From NCBI RefSeq assembly GCF_019042275.1, contig NZ_JAHQCW010000011.1, forward strand, positions 1 to 64,000: 64,000 bases of DNA. Direction: 5' to 3'. This document shows, piece after piece, positions 1 through 8,286 of this stretch. This stretch comes from Diplocloster agilis. Its GTDB lineage: Bacteria > Bacillota > Clostridia > Lachnospirales > Lachnospiraceae. The translations under genes and the position numbers were made by a program. Every line of letters starts with the position of its first letter. The stretch's first letter is position 1. The notes below the pieces were generated by a model. That model made no database searches, was not told the DNA's origin, and was given only the letters and a program-made list of their open reading frames with translations.

Positions 1-250
1 CACGTCCGACGGGCAAGAGCCTCTGAACCGGGAACACATCACGTGTTCCTGGTGAATAGGCTCGGTTCCTGAACCCGGCTTTTCGATTCCACTTAGCGGG
101 TGCCGGCGTAAGCCCTCCGCGCTCCAGGGGAGACACAAAAGAATCCGGCTGCCCGGAGCATTCCGGGACACCGACACACACCGCCCCTTAAGCAGCGGGC
201 ATACCCAAACCCGAGGAAGAACCTCGGAGCGTGGCACCGGACCCCTGATT
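1..250. other. GC-rich hairpin-rich non-coding stretch, possible structured RNA
   Basis: No convincing reading frame. The stretch is clearly GC-richer than most of the window and is dense in short perfect inverted repeats: GGAACAC/GTGTTCC around 31-49, CCCGGA/TCCGGG around 154-168 and CCGAGG/CCTCGG around 211-227. This is what a folded RNA looks like, but the strand is undecided and the element may begin before the window. I tested it by eye for SRP RNA (GGAAGGAAGCAGC core), RNase P, tmRNA and cobalamin-riboswitch cores and found none. It lies just beyond the 3' end of galU. Confidence 0.4.
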
Positions 251-283
251 TTCTCCGCCGGATCTGCCGTGTTTTCGTACCGG

Positions 284-1195
284 CTATTTCACTGCTTTCG
301 CCTTTTCCGCTACTTCCAGAATGTATTTCATGACGTCATCTTTTAATTCCGGGCGGTCCAGAGCAAAGTCGATGGTAGCTTTGATAAAGCCAAACTTGTC
401 GCCCACATCATACCGGATTCCTTCAAAATCGTAAGAATACACCGCCTGGATATCCATGAGGCGCTTTATGGCATCGGTAAGCTGGATCTCTCCGCCCGCG
501 CCCGCTTCCTGGGTCTCCAGCAGCTCAAAGATTTCAGGAGTCAGTACATAGCGCCCCAGAACCGCCATTTGGCTGGGAGCCTCTTCTTTCTTCGGTTTTT
601 CCACCATATCGGTCAGCTTGCACAGACGGCCCTTTTGTTTATGGGAAGGATCCGGCGCCACGATACCATACTTGCTTACCTGATCCTCTGCCACGGTCTG
701 GACACCGACTACGGACGCTCCGATTTTATAATAGCTGTCAATCAGCTGTCCAAGAGCCGGGGTTCCGCCTTTATTGACCACCACGTCATCACCCAGCAGA
801 ATGGCAAACGGCTCATCCCCGATAAAGGAACGCGCGCACATGATTGCGTGTCCCAGACCCCGCGGCTCCTTCTGACGCACATAATAGATATCCGCCAGGT
901 TTGCGATATCATTGATCATTTTGACCTCGGCTTTTTTCCCGGAGGCCGCCAGACGGTCCTCCAGCTCATACGATTTGTCAAAATGATTCTCCATGCAGTG
1001 CTTATTGGAGTTGGTGATAATCAGAATCTCTTCGATTCCGCTGGCCACGGCTTCCTCAATGATATACTGAACCGTCGGAATATCCACGATGGGGAGCATT
1101 TCCTTGGGGAGCGCCTTGGTGGCCGGCAAGAATCTGGTTCCCAGCCCTGCCGCCGGGATCACCGCCTTTTTAACCCTTTTGTTCTTCATCTGCAT
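284..1195 (-). CDS. galU: UTP--glucose-1-phosphate uridylyltransferase
   Basis: Cytoplasmic enzyme making UDP-glucose from UTP and glucose-1-phosphate. It is 303 residues, normal for GalU, and carries the N-terminal nucleotidyltransferase signature AAGLGTRFLPATKALPKEML near residues 15-34, then GLGHAI, LLGDD and VEKP motifs. The ATG at 1195 is chosen because AAGGAG sits about 8 bases upstream; the in-frame ATG two codons later is worse placed. The start lies inside the 3' end of the zinc-ribbon gene (26-base overlap), so the two are translationally coupled. UDP-glucose feeds Ugd and Glf-linked steps elsewhere in this locus. Confidence 0.96.
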   Translation of the reverse strand: MQMKNKRVKKAVIPAAGLGTRFLPATKALPKEMLPIVDIPTVQYIIEEAVASGIEEILIITNSNKHCMENHFDKSYELEDRLAASGKKAEVKMINDIANLADIYYVRQKEPRGLGHAIMCARSFIGDEPFAILLGDDVVVNKGGTPALGQLIDSYYKIGASVVGVQTVAEDQVSKYGIVAPDPSHKQKGRLCKLTDMVEKPKKEEAPSQMAVLGRYVLTPEIFELLETQEAGAGGEIQLTDAIKRLMDIQAVYSYDFEGIRYDVGDKFGFIKATIDFALDRPELKDDVMKYILEVAEKAKAVK

Positions 1196-1412
1196 GTTCC
1201 TTCTCCTTTACGCTTTTTTTCTTCTCTCTATATTTTTTCATCCACTCTCTGGCATATTCCTGTCTTTCCTCCGGCAGCATCTCCGAATATTCCAGAAATT
1301 CCAGTTCCGTGATGAGCATGGGTGTTTCGTCGCAATAGTAACAAACCACTTTCTTCCTTCTGGAACCAACTTTTATTGCTTCACATTTTGGACAGACATA
1401 AACTCTAATCAT
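1170..1412 (-). CDS. Small zinc-ribbon protein of unknown function
   Basis: 80-residue protein with two CxxC pairs, CPKC at about residues 8-11 and CYYC at about 24-27, which would bind one zinc in a rubredoxin-like knuckle. The second half is highly charged and rich in Lys and Glu, probably helical, with no membrane segment. The gene overlaps galU by 26 bases and follows glmS by 42 bases, so it is co-transcribed with two UDP-sugar precursor genes. I do not recognise a named family. Nucleic-acid binding or enzyme regulation is possible but not shown. Confidence 0.75.
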   Translation of the reverse strand: MIRVYVCPKCEAIKVGSRRKKVVCYYCDETPMLITELEFLEYSEMLPEERQEYAREWMKKYREKKKSVKEKEHADEEQKG

Positions 1413-1454
1413 TAGTATTCTACTCCATACTTTCCTCTGGTTGTGCGGTTTACC

Positions 1455-3281
1455 CTACTCCACCGTCACGGATTTTGCCAGATTTCTCGGCTTATCAACA
1501 TCGCAGCCTTTTCCGATTGCCACATAATATCCGAACAGCTGTAATGGAATGATCGCCAGGGAATTGGTAAAATACCGGTTTGTTTTCGGTATATAGATTA
1601 CATAGTCCGCCGTCTTTTCCACTTCATGATTGCCCACATTTGTTACGGCCAGTACAAAGGCTCCCCGTGTGCGGACCTCTTCGATATTACTGATCATTTT
1701 TTTGTAGAGGCTTTCCTGCGTCAGCACAGCCGCCACTAAAGTACCGTCCTCAATCAGCGATATGGTTCCGTGCTTTAATTCACCGGCCGCATAGGCTTCC
1801 GAATGAATATAGGAGATCTCCTTTAATTTCAGAGAGCCCTCCATGGAAATCGCATAATCAATCCCTCTTCCGATAAAGAAGACGTCACGGGCCGCAATAT
1901 AGCGGTTTGCAAAATGCTGAATTTTTTCTTTGTTGTTCAGGAGCATCTCGATCTGATCCGGCAGCTCCTTTAAGTCCTGGATCATTTCTTCCAACTCTTC
2001 GTCGGTGACGGTTCCGCGCACCTGGGCGAACTTCAATGCCAAAAGATACTGGGCAATCAGCTGCGTGCTGTAGGCCTTTGTCGTCGCCACAGCGATCTCA
2101 GGGCCGGCCCAGGTATACATCACGTGATCAGCCTCACGGGCGATGGAACTTCCCACTACATTGACAATACCCAATACCGGTACCCCGTGGGCTTTGGCTT
2201 CCCGCAGCGCCGCCAGGGAGTCTGCGGTCTCGCCGGACTGGCTTACAATAATCACCAGCGTATCCGGCTCAAAGATCGGGTCTCTGTAACGGAACTCACT
2301 GGCCAGATCCACCTCTACCGGTATGCGGGCCAGGCCTTCAAAGACATATTTATTGGTCATCCCGCTGTGGAAGGCGGAACCACAGGCAATAATATAGATC
2401 TTACGGATTGACCGGATCTCCTCGTCCGACATCCCTAATTCTTCGATGACGATCCTATTTCCTTTGATTCTGGGGCTTAAGGTGTCGCTCACCGCTTTTG
2501 GCTGCTCATACATCTCCTTTAGCATGAAATGCTCATATCCGCCCTTTTCCGCAGCACTGACATCCCAGGCGATGGTCTGGAATTCCTTGGTGATCTCTTC
2601 CTCATCCACATTGTAAAAATGCATTTCATTACCGGTCAGCTTTACGATCTCTTCATTTTCTATGAAACAGACTTCCCGGGTGTATTTTAAGACCGCCGGC
2701 ACGTCGGAGGCGATCAGATTCCCGTTTTGGGCTTTTCCAACAATCAGAGGGCTGTCTTTGCGGACCGCATACATTTCACCGGGATGCTTTTCAAACAGAA
2801 TGCCCAGAGCATAAGAGCCTTCCACGCGATGCATCACCTTGATGATCGTGGACACGGGATCTCCGGTATAATAATAATCCAAAAGATGGGCCAGCACTTC
2901 CGTGTCCGTCTCGGACCGGAATTCATAGCCTTTGCTCTCCAGCTTCTTGCGAAGCTTCAGGTAATTCTCGATAATTCCATTGTGCACTACCACGATAGAC
3001 TGGTCCTTATTACAATGGGGGTGGGCATTGGTATCGCTGGGCGCCCCATGGGTGGCCCATCTGGTATGTCCGATGCCTATAAAGCCCGGAAGCTCCTTCC
3101 CGTCATGGGTCAGCTCGCTCAATACCTTCAATCTCCCGGCCGCTTTCGCCATATGGATCTTTTCTCCGTCAAAAACCGCGATTCCGGCCGAATCATATCC
3201 CCGGTATTCGAGTTTTTCCAGTCCGTCCAGCAGGATCGGTGCCGCCTGCTCATCTCCGGTGTAACCAACTATTCCGCACAT
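1455..3281 (-). CDS. glmS: Glutamine--fructose-6-phosphate aminotransferase (isomerizing)
   Basis: Makes glucosamine-6-phosphate from fructose-6-phosphate and glutamine, the first step to UDP-GlcNAc. The 608-residue protein starts MCGIVGY, so Cys2 is the glutaminase nucleophile after Met removal; HTRWATHG and HNGIIENY follow. Two SIS sugar-isomerase domains occupy about residues 285-425 and 460-595, and the C-terminus ends DKPRNLAKSVTVE as usual. A GAGGAGGAAG ribosome site precedes ATG 3281. Its roughly 100-base upstream region (to 3382) shows no glmS ribozyme core, so control must differ from the Bacillus riboswitch-ribozyme model unless the element is elsewhere. Confidence 0.97.
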   Translation of the reverse strand: MCGIVGYTGDEQAAPILLDGLEKLEYRGYDSAGIAVFDGEKIHMAKAAGRLKVLSELTHDGKELPGFIGIGHTRWATHGAPSDTNAHPHCNKDQSIVVVHNGIIENYLKLRKKLESKGYEFRSETDTEVLAHLLDYYYTGDPVSTIIKVMHRVEGSYALGILFEKHPGEMYAVRKDSPLIVGKAQNGNLIASDVPAVLKYTREVCFIENEEIVKLTGNEMHFYNVDEEEITKEFQTIAWDVSAAEKGGYEHFMLKEMYEQPKAVSDTLSPRIKGNRIVIEELGMSDEEIRSIRKIYIIACGSAFHSGMTNKYVFEGLARIPVEVDLASEFRYRDPIFEPDTLVIIVSQSGETADSLAALREAKAHGVPVLGIVNVVGSSIAREADHVMYTWAGPEIAVATTKAYSTQLIAQYLLALKFAQVRGTVTDEELEEMIQDLKELPDQIEMLLNNKEKIQHFANRYIAARDVFFIGRGIDYAISMEGSLKLKEISYIHSEAYAAGELKHGTISLIEDGTLVAAVLTQESLYKKMISNIEEVRTRGAFVLAVTNVGNHEVEKTADYVIYIPKTNRYFTNSLAIIPLQLFGYYVAIGKGCDVDKPRNLAKSVTVE

Positions 3282-3381
3282 AGTTTTCTTCCTCCTCTAA
3301 AGACGTTTTCCATACTGCAGTAACGTAACTATTCTAAGTAAATCTATTCCTGTAAAAGCCCCGTCATACCTTTCTCGTTTC

Positions 3382-4302
3382 TCATCCGTTCCAGTAAGCT
3401 TTATTCATGGTAAATAGTTTGACAACGCCTTTCGGCAATTTCTCATAATTTCTCCCAAACCGGTATCCCATAAATTTAAATCCGCTTTGTACAATCAGCT
3501 TCACAATCAGCCATGGCTTGTGAATGCGCCGCAGATGCCCGGCCGTCTGTTTGACCAAGCGAATCCCTTCCGATTCGGAACGTACCCCGGAGAACACCTC
3601 CGGATGCTGCTGCTGTGACACGGCCAAGTCAAAATTCCGCTTAAACTGAGTCAGGCAGCCGTAGTTGTGGGAATGTATCACCAGCGCCTTTGAAGCATAA
3701 CTGACCGCGTACCCTTCCCGGATCAGTGTACCTGCATAAATCATATCTTCATTGAATATGGTTTTCTTTACAAAACCGCCCAGTTGGAAATACGTGCTCC
3801 TGCGGTATGCAGCGCACACATTTGAGCAGAAAAAGGTCTTGATGCCCAGCTCGTCCAAATCTGCCAGCGTCTTTTTCCTGTCTTCCTCCGGATAGTTAAA
3901 CTGCCGGGTATATTTCTCGATCTCTCCGCAATGTTCATCCGGAAGCTGCCTGGCGTAAGCGGCCGCAACCTGCTCATCTGCAAAGGGCTCCACCAGCCGT
4001 TCCAGCAGATATTCATCGGCCGGCACCGCATCCTGTGTCATAAATACCATAATGTCCGCGTCAGACCTGTGAGCGGCCAGATTTCTGGTCCCTCCGTGAT
4101 CAAAATCCTTTTTGGGGACATGATAAACCTGAATCCGATCTATGCCCTCGCAAAATCCGGGATTCCACCATGCCTCTTCCGTATTCATAATTATAATCTG
4201 GGAAAAAGAGATACTCTGCTTGCTGAGCATAAACAATAATCTTCGAAATTTTTCATCCGGCTTAAAAGTCGGTATTATTACATCTACTTTCATAGTGATC
4301 AT
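3382..4302 (-). CDS. GT2 glycosyltransferase, rhamnosyltransferase-like
   Basis: 306-residue GT-A protein. It opens with VDVIIPTFKPDEKFRRLL, has the acceptor/donor loop GGTRNLAA, the metal-binding-like MTQDAVP near residues 90-96, and the later NEDMIYAGTLIREGY segment typical of RfbF-type rhamnosyltransferases. No membrane segments. A GGGAG element lies 11-12 bases before ATG 4302; a second in-frame ATG three codons on is possible. dTDP-L-rhamnose can be made by rfbABCD in this locus, which fits, but the donor is inferred. It lies between the LCP gene terminator and glmS. Confidence 0.82.
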   Translation of the reverse strand: MITMKVDVIIPTFKPDEKFRRLLFMLSKQSISFSQIIIMNTEEAWWNPGFCEGIDRIQVYHVPKKDFDHGGTRNLAAHRSDADIMVFMTQDAVPADEYLLERLVEPFADEQVAAAYARQLPDEHCGEIEKYTRQFNYPEEDRKKTLADLDELGIKTFFCSNVCAAYRRSTYFQLGGFVKKTIFNEDMIYAGTLIREGYAVSYASKALVIHSHNYGCLTQFKRNFDLAVSQQQHPEVFSGVRSESEGIRLVKQTAGHLRRIHKPWLIVKLIVQSGFKFMGYRFGRNYEKLPKGVVKLFTMNKAYWNG

Positions 4303-4363
4303 TCTAGCAAACTTCTCCCTTTTTGTCCACTTGATTTAAGAAATCGGATTCTGCCAACCGGCA

Positions 4364-4388
4364 AAAGGGGGCCTAAATGGCCCCCTTT
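4364..4388 (-). terminator. Intrinsic terminator after the first LCP gene
   Basis: A 10-bp perfect stem, AAAGGGGGCC pairing with GGCCCCCTTT around a 5-base loop, followed on the minus strand by a short T run (TTTT counting the stem end). It lies 37 bases beyond the stop of the LCP gene at 4425 and before the rhamnosyltransferase start, so it should end the LCP/WcaJ transcript. Confidence 0.8.
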
Positions 4389-4424
4389 GGTCGATCGCTT
4401 CAATGTATATAGGAAATCTGCACG

Positions 4425-5540
4425 TTATTCCTCCGCCCCGGCTTCACTCTGTCCGGAACTCTGCGTTGGTGTTTTCCCTGTTTTCTTAATCAGGTAATCA
4501 TTGATATTCTGTACCTCTTTAGAAGGGGTGTAATTCTCACCGTCGAAGAGGAATTCATGGAGGGTTTTATCGTTTTCAACCAGACCATTTGCAAAAACTA
4601 CAGACATCTTGCCCACCGAACCTGTACTGTGGTCGCTGGGGAAACCTCCCGTTTCACCGACACTGTATGCGGTGATGTCCCCTGCCATAGCGATTATCTC
4701 CGAATAGGTCAGGCTTGTCTTGATCATGGGGAATACATGGTCCACTATTTTGGAAAGGGTTCCGATGCTGGCTTTTTTGGCTTTTTCCGCCACCAGGGTC
4801 AGCACCAGGCGCTGGCGCTCGGTACGTTTGAAGTCATCGCCTGCGGTGTACCGGATTCTGGCATATGAGGTGGCCTGCACTCCATCCAGGGTCTGTAAGC
4901 CCGGCTGAGTCACTTTGTTGGTTTTTACGCCGGTCTCCTCCGATACGCTGACCGTGTAATTATTCAGATGGATGATCTCATCTTCCTGGATATCGATATC
5001 GATCCCGCCCAGATCATCGATCACGGCTACTAACGCCGCCCAGTCGATCGTTACGTAATCCTCAATCTTCAAATCCAGATTCAGATTCAGCATATCCACG
5101 GCTTGTTTGGGACCGCCGGTGAAATAGGCCTGATTTGCTTTGTGGTAACTGTCTTTTCCGTCGGCCTGGTTTAAATAGGTGTCACGGTATACCGAGACTA
5201 ATTTTACCTCTTTGGTTTTGTTGTTGATGCTGGCAACCATGATAGTATCACTGTGACTGCCTTTATCCAGGTTGCCGCTCTCCCGGGAATCCAGTCCAAA
5301 CAGCGCGATGTTGGTATAACCATCCAAAGTTTCCTGCACTTCATCGGCCAATTCATTCTTTTGCGTATCTTCGCCTTTGAATTCTTTGTCCTGTTGAATT
5401 TTGTCCAGTTTCGACACGACAAACAGAACGGCCAGCAAAATCAGTAAAACTAAGATTTCTATTACAAGGAGGATCCTCCTCCGTCTTCTTCTTGCCTTTT
5501 TGCTTCCTTTGCGTTTCGGTGATGCTTTAGTATTTGCCAT
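4425..5540 (-). CDS. LytR-CpsA-Psr (LCP) family glycopolymer ligase
   Basis: 371 residues. A basic cytoplasmic head (KRKGSKKARRRRRRI) precedes one membrane helix at about 22-44; the rest is extracytoplasmic. LCP signatures are present: NIALFGLDSRE, HSDTIMVASIN, VSVYRDTYL and the RYTAGDDFKRTERQR stretch. LCP proteins transfer lipid-linked wall polymers onto peptidoglycan, so this is a good candidate to anchor the glycan made here. Its start at 5540 has only a weak, distant AAGGAATGG ribosome site and lies 30 bases after the WcaJ-like gene. It is a close paralogue of the LCP gene at 7121-8236. Confidence 0.93.
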   Translation of the reverse strand: MANTKASPKRKGSKKARRRRRRILLVIEILVLLILLAVLFVVSKLDKIQQDKEFKGEDTQKNELADEVQETLDGYTNIALFGLDSRESGNLDKGSHSDTIMVASINNKTKEVKLVSVYRDTYLNQADGKDSYHKANQAYFTGGPKQAVDMLNLNLDLKIEDYVTIDWAALVAVIDDLGGIDIDIQEDEIIHLNNYTVSVSEETGVKTNKVTQPGLQTLDGVQATSYARIRYTAGDDFKRTERQRLVLTLVAEKAKKASIGTLSKIVDHVFPMIKTSLTYSEIIAMAGDITAYSVGETGGFPSDHSTGSVGKMSVVFANGLVENDKTLHEFLFDGENYTPSKEVQNINDYLIKKTGKTPTQSSGQSEAGAEE

Positions 5541-5570
5541 TATTTCGTAACCATTCCTTCCCTGCGCGGC

Positions 5571-6986
5571 TTAATACGCATTTTTGTTTACAAATCCCCT
5601 GAATATTGTCAAAAACAGTATTTTAATATCCAGGCCCACTGTCCAGTTTTCTATATAATATAAATCATATTCGATCCGTTTCCGAATCGAAGTGTTGCCT
5701 CGATAGCCATGGATCTGCGCCCATCCGGTCATACCCGGCCGGACTTGGTGCTTTACCATATAACGGGGTATCTCTTCCCGGAATTTTTCCACAAAAAACG
5801 GCCGCTCCGGCCGGGGACCGACCAGACTCATATCGCCTTTTAGCACATTGAATAACTGGGGCAGCTCATCAATGCTGAGTTTCCGGATCACCCGGCCGAC
5901 CTTCGTCACCCGGGGATCGTTCTGAACAGTCCAGCATCCTTTTTCCTCGTTGGGCTTCTGAACTTCCATAGAACGGAATTTATACATATGAAAATTTTTA
6001 TTATGAAGGCCGACTCTCTCCTGTGTAAAAACAAGAGGACCCGGAGATGTCATCTTAATCGCGATGATGGTAAACAGCATGACCGGTGAAAAAACAATAA
6101 TTGCCAATATGGAACCGGCCAGGTCCATGGCCCTTTTCACCATCATATTAAACGTGTTCGTCAGCGGTACATGACGGATATTGACCACAGGAAGCCCCAG
6201 CAGGTCTTCCGTATACGGTTTGGTCGGTATGATATTATTATAATCCGGTATAAACTTCGTATGCACTCCGGATTTTTCGCACAGACCTACGATCCTCTCC
6301 AGCTTGGAATATTCATCCAGTCCCAGCGTGATCGCAATCTCGTCCAATTTATTTTCAGGGAGAATGACAAGCAGATTATCAATTCTTCCGATTACTTTCA
6401 CACCTTTGTACATGGTGCCGCGTTCCACATTGTCGTCCAGAATCCCCCGGACCACGTAACCCCACTGGGGATTGGATTTGATGCGGTCGATATATTCTTC
6501 CGCCGCCCGGCTGTAACCCACCAGCAAAATATGCCGAAGATTAAAGCCTTTTTTACGGATCTTGCGCAGTCCCACCCGAATCAGGTTCCGGACCAACGAC
6601 TCCACCACGATATTGATAAAATAAAACGTAATAATGACGGACCGGGCAAAATCCATCTGCTTATTGAAATACAGAATCATGACCAGCAGAAAAAGACCGA
6701 TCGTATTGGCCTTTACAATATTGCCAAATTCCAGCCGCCGGCCCTGTACCCGCTTCGACGTATACAGATTAAACGCAAAATACAGCAGCAAATATCCCGG
6801 TACCAACGCTAACAGAACCACAAAATACTGGCTCGGCGGCAGGTATTCCCCGGGATGTCCAAATAGCATAAGTCCCAGCGTTGTCTTAAAGCGGATAAAC
6901 CACGTAAGTGAGTAACATCCGGCCACAACCAACGCGTCGACCAAAACATGTAATCTATTGAAATACTTCTGATTATCCTTAATCAA
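5571..6986 (-). CDS. Undecaprenyl-phosphate sugar-1-phosphate transferase, WcaJ/WbaP type
   Basis: Initiating phosphoglycosyltransferase: moves a sugar-1-phosphate from a nucleotide sugar to undecaprenyl phosphate. The 471-residue protein has about four N-terminal membrane helices (residues 12-140), a CoA-binding-like central domain, a re-entrant hydrophobic segment near 285-310 and the C-terminal catalytic domain with GPLVFTQERVG, FHMYKFRSM, LSIDELPQL and SLVGPRPERP. The start is a TTG at 6986 with GGGTGA about 8 bases upstream. The sugar cannot be read from sequence; glucose or galactose is usual for the long form. A promoter lies at 7046-7074. Confidence 0.94.
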   Translation of the reverse strand: MIKDNQKYFNRLHVLVDALVVAGCYSLTWFIRFKTTLGLMLFGHPGEYLPPSQYFVVLLALVPGYLLLYFAFNLYTSKRVQGRRLEFGNIVKANTIGLFLLVMILYFNKQMDFARSVIITFYFINIVVESLVRNLIRVGLRKIRKKGFNLRHILLVGYSRAAEEYIDRIKSNPQWGYVVRGILDDNVERGTMYKGVKVIGRIDNLLVILPENKLDEIAITLGLDEYSKLERIVGLCEKSGVHTKFIPDYNNIIPTKPYTEDLLGLPVVNIRHVPLTNTFNMMVKRAMDLAGSILAIIVFSPVMLFTIIAIKMTSPGPLVFTQERVGLHNKNFHMYKFRSMEVQKPNEEKGCWTVQNDPRVTKVGRVIRKLSIDELPQLFNVLKGDMSLVGPRPERPFFVEKFREEIPRYMVKHQVRPGMTGWAQIHGYRGNTSIRKRIEYDLYYIENWTVGLDIKILFLTIFRGFVNKNAY

Positions 6987-7045
6987 TGGTTATCACCCAT
7001 TCTCAAAAGGCAGTATTTTCCTTCTGCCAACTTGCCGTAACTCAT

Positions 7046-7074
7046 ATAATACAATAATTTTCCCAAAAGGGCAA
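7046..7074 (-). promoter_or_regulatory. Sigma-A type promoter upstream of the WcaJ-like gene
   Basis: On the minus strand TTGCCC (7069-7074) and TATTAT (7046-7051) are separated by exactly 17 bases. Transcription would start about 50-55 bases upstream of the TTG start at 6986. No terminator was seen between this site and the LCP gene at 7121, so it may add to read-through rather than act alone. Confidence 0.6.
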
Positions 7075-7120
7075 GTATTAAAACATTTTATGACTTCCTT
7101 TATGATGGAAACACAGGATT

Positions 7121-8236
7121 TCATTTCTTCGCAACGTCTTTATTGTATACGTCTTTTAATTCCGCGCTGATCTTGAGTACTTCCGCGGAAGGGGTGTAAC
7201 TCTCCCCTTCAAACAGATATTCATGCAGCTGTTTATCATTCTGCACCAGATCATCTACCAGGATACAGGACATTCTCCCAACATGGGCATCCGGATTCTT
7301 GTCAAACGGAAAACCTGTGGTGTCCGCAATGCTGTAGGCCCCTGCATCTTTGGCCATACTGATAATTTCATCCTTATCCAGACTGGTCCTGATCATCGGG
7401 AACACATTATTAATTATGGACAAAATAGTGGGCAGGTTTGCGGACTGGGCTTTTTCAGCGATTTTGGATATTAACAGCCTCTGCCGTTCCGTGCGTTTAA
7501 AATCATCTCCGGTGGTATAGCGGACTCTGACATAGGCGGAGGCCTGTACTCCATCCAAGGTCTGTGGACCTGGTTCCAGTATCTCCTGGGTGCGCTTCCC
7601 GGTAACATCCGACACATCGATGATATAATTATTCATATGGAAGATTTCATCTTCCTCCACATTGATCTCCACACCGCCCAGGGCGTCCACCACCGCCACT
7701 ATGGCATCGTATTGGATCGCCACGTAGTCCTCAATGTCCAGGTCCAGATTCAGATTCAGCATATCTACCGCCTGTTTTGCGCCCCCGCGGAAATAGGCGT
7801 TGTTGGCTTTGTGGTATTTACTGCTGTCTTTGGTATCCGCCTGGTTCAGGTAAGTGTCCCGGTAAACGGAAACCAGTTTCACCTGTTTCGTCTGATTGTC
7901 GATGCTGGCCACGATGATCGAATCGCTGTGGATTCCTTTTTCCTTGTTCCCTTTGCCGTCTTCATCGTCCAGGCCGAATATGGCGATGTTCGTATAGCCA
8001 TCCATAAACTCCTGAACCTCTGCCGGCACCTGATTAATTTGTACATCAGTGGATTTGAAATCTTTGTCTTTTTGAAGTTTGTCGAGTTTGGAATTTACAT
8101 ACAGTGCGCCGCCAAGCAGCACCAGGGTAATGCATACGGCAACCGTTAACGCTATGCGGTATTTTCGGAACTTTTTGTTTTGTTTCCTGTCTGAATTATC
8201 TTCACAATCCTTGGGGTTACTTTGTAAATCGGACAT
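7121..8236 (-). CDS. LytR-CpsA-Psr (LCP) family glycopolymer ligase, second copy
   Basis: 371 residues, same length as the LCP protein at 4425-5540 and obviously paralogous. Membrane helix at about 31-50 after a basic head, then an extracytoplasmic LCP domain with NIAIFGLDDED, HSDSIIVASID, VSVYRDTYLNQAD and RYTTGDDFKRTERQR. The first copy has DSRES where this one has DDEDG, so one loop near the active site differs. ATG 8236 has AAAGGAGAGG upstream. Two LCP copies around the initiating transferase suggest overlapping attachment activities or two glycan substrates. Confidence 0.93.
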   Translation of the reverse strand: MSDLQSNPKDCEDNSDRKQNKKFRKYRIALTVAVCITLVLLGGALYVNSKLDKLQKDKDFKSTDVQINQVPAEVQEFMDGYTNIAIFGLDDEDGKGNKEKGIHSDSIIVASIDNQTKQVKLVSVYRDTYLNQADTKDSSKYHKANNAYFRGGAKQAVDMLNLNLDLDIEDYVAIQYDAIVAVVDALGGVEINVEEDEIFHMNNYIIDVSDVTGKRTQEILEPGPQTLDGVQASAYVRVRYTTGDDFKRTERQRLLISKIAEKAQSANLPTILSIINNVFPMIRTSLDKDEIISMAKDAGAYSIADTTGFPFDKNPDAHVGRMSCILVDDLVQNDKQLHEYLFEGESYTPSAEVLKISAELKDVYNKDVAKK

Positions 8237-8286
8237 GTTCCTATGCCTCTCCTTTGTACTTTTTTACTCAGCTTTTCAAAGGGCAG

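Noticed and set aside
1-250. SRP RNA, RNase P RNA, tmRNA or cobalamin riboswitch
   Set aside because: The conserved cores (GGAAGGAAGCAGC, GAGGAAAGTCC, a tmRNA tag with tRNA-like ends, GCCACTG) were looked for on both strands and not found. A minus-strand stretch encoding PAA-stop looked like a tmRNA tag end but lacks the surrounding structure.
3282-3400. glmS ribozyme upstream of glmS
   Set aside because: The upstream region of about 100 bases has no AGCGCCAGAACT-like cleavage core or the expected pseudoknot; only a ribosome site is visible.
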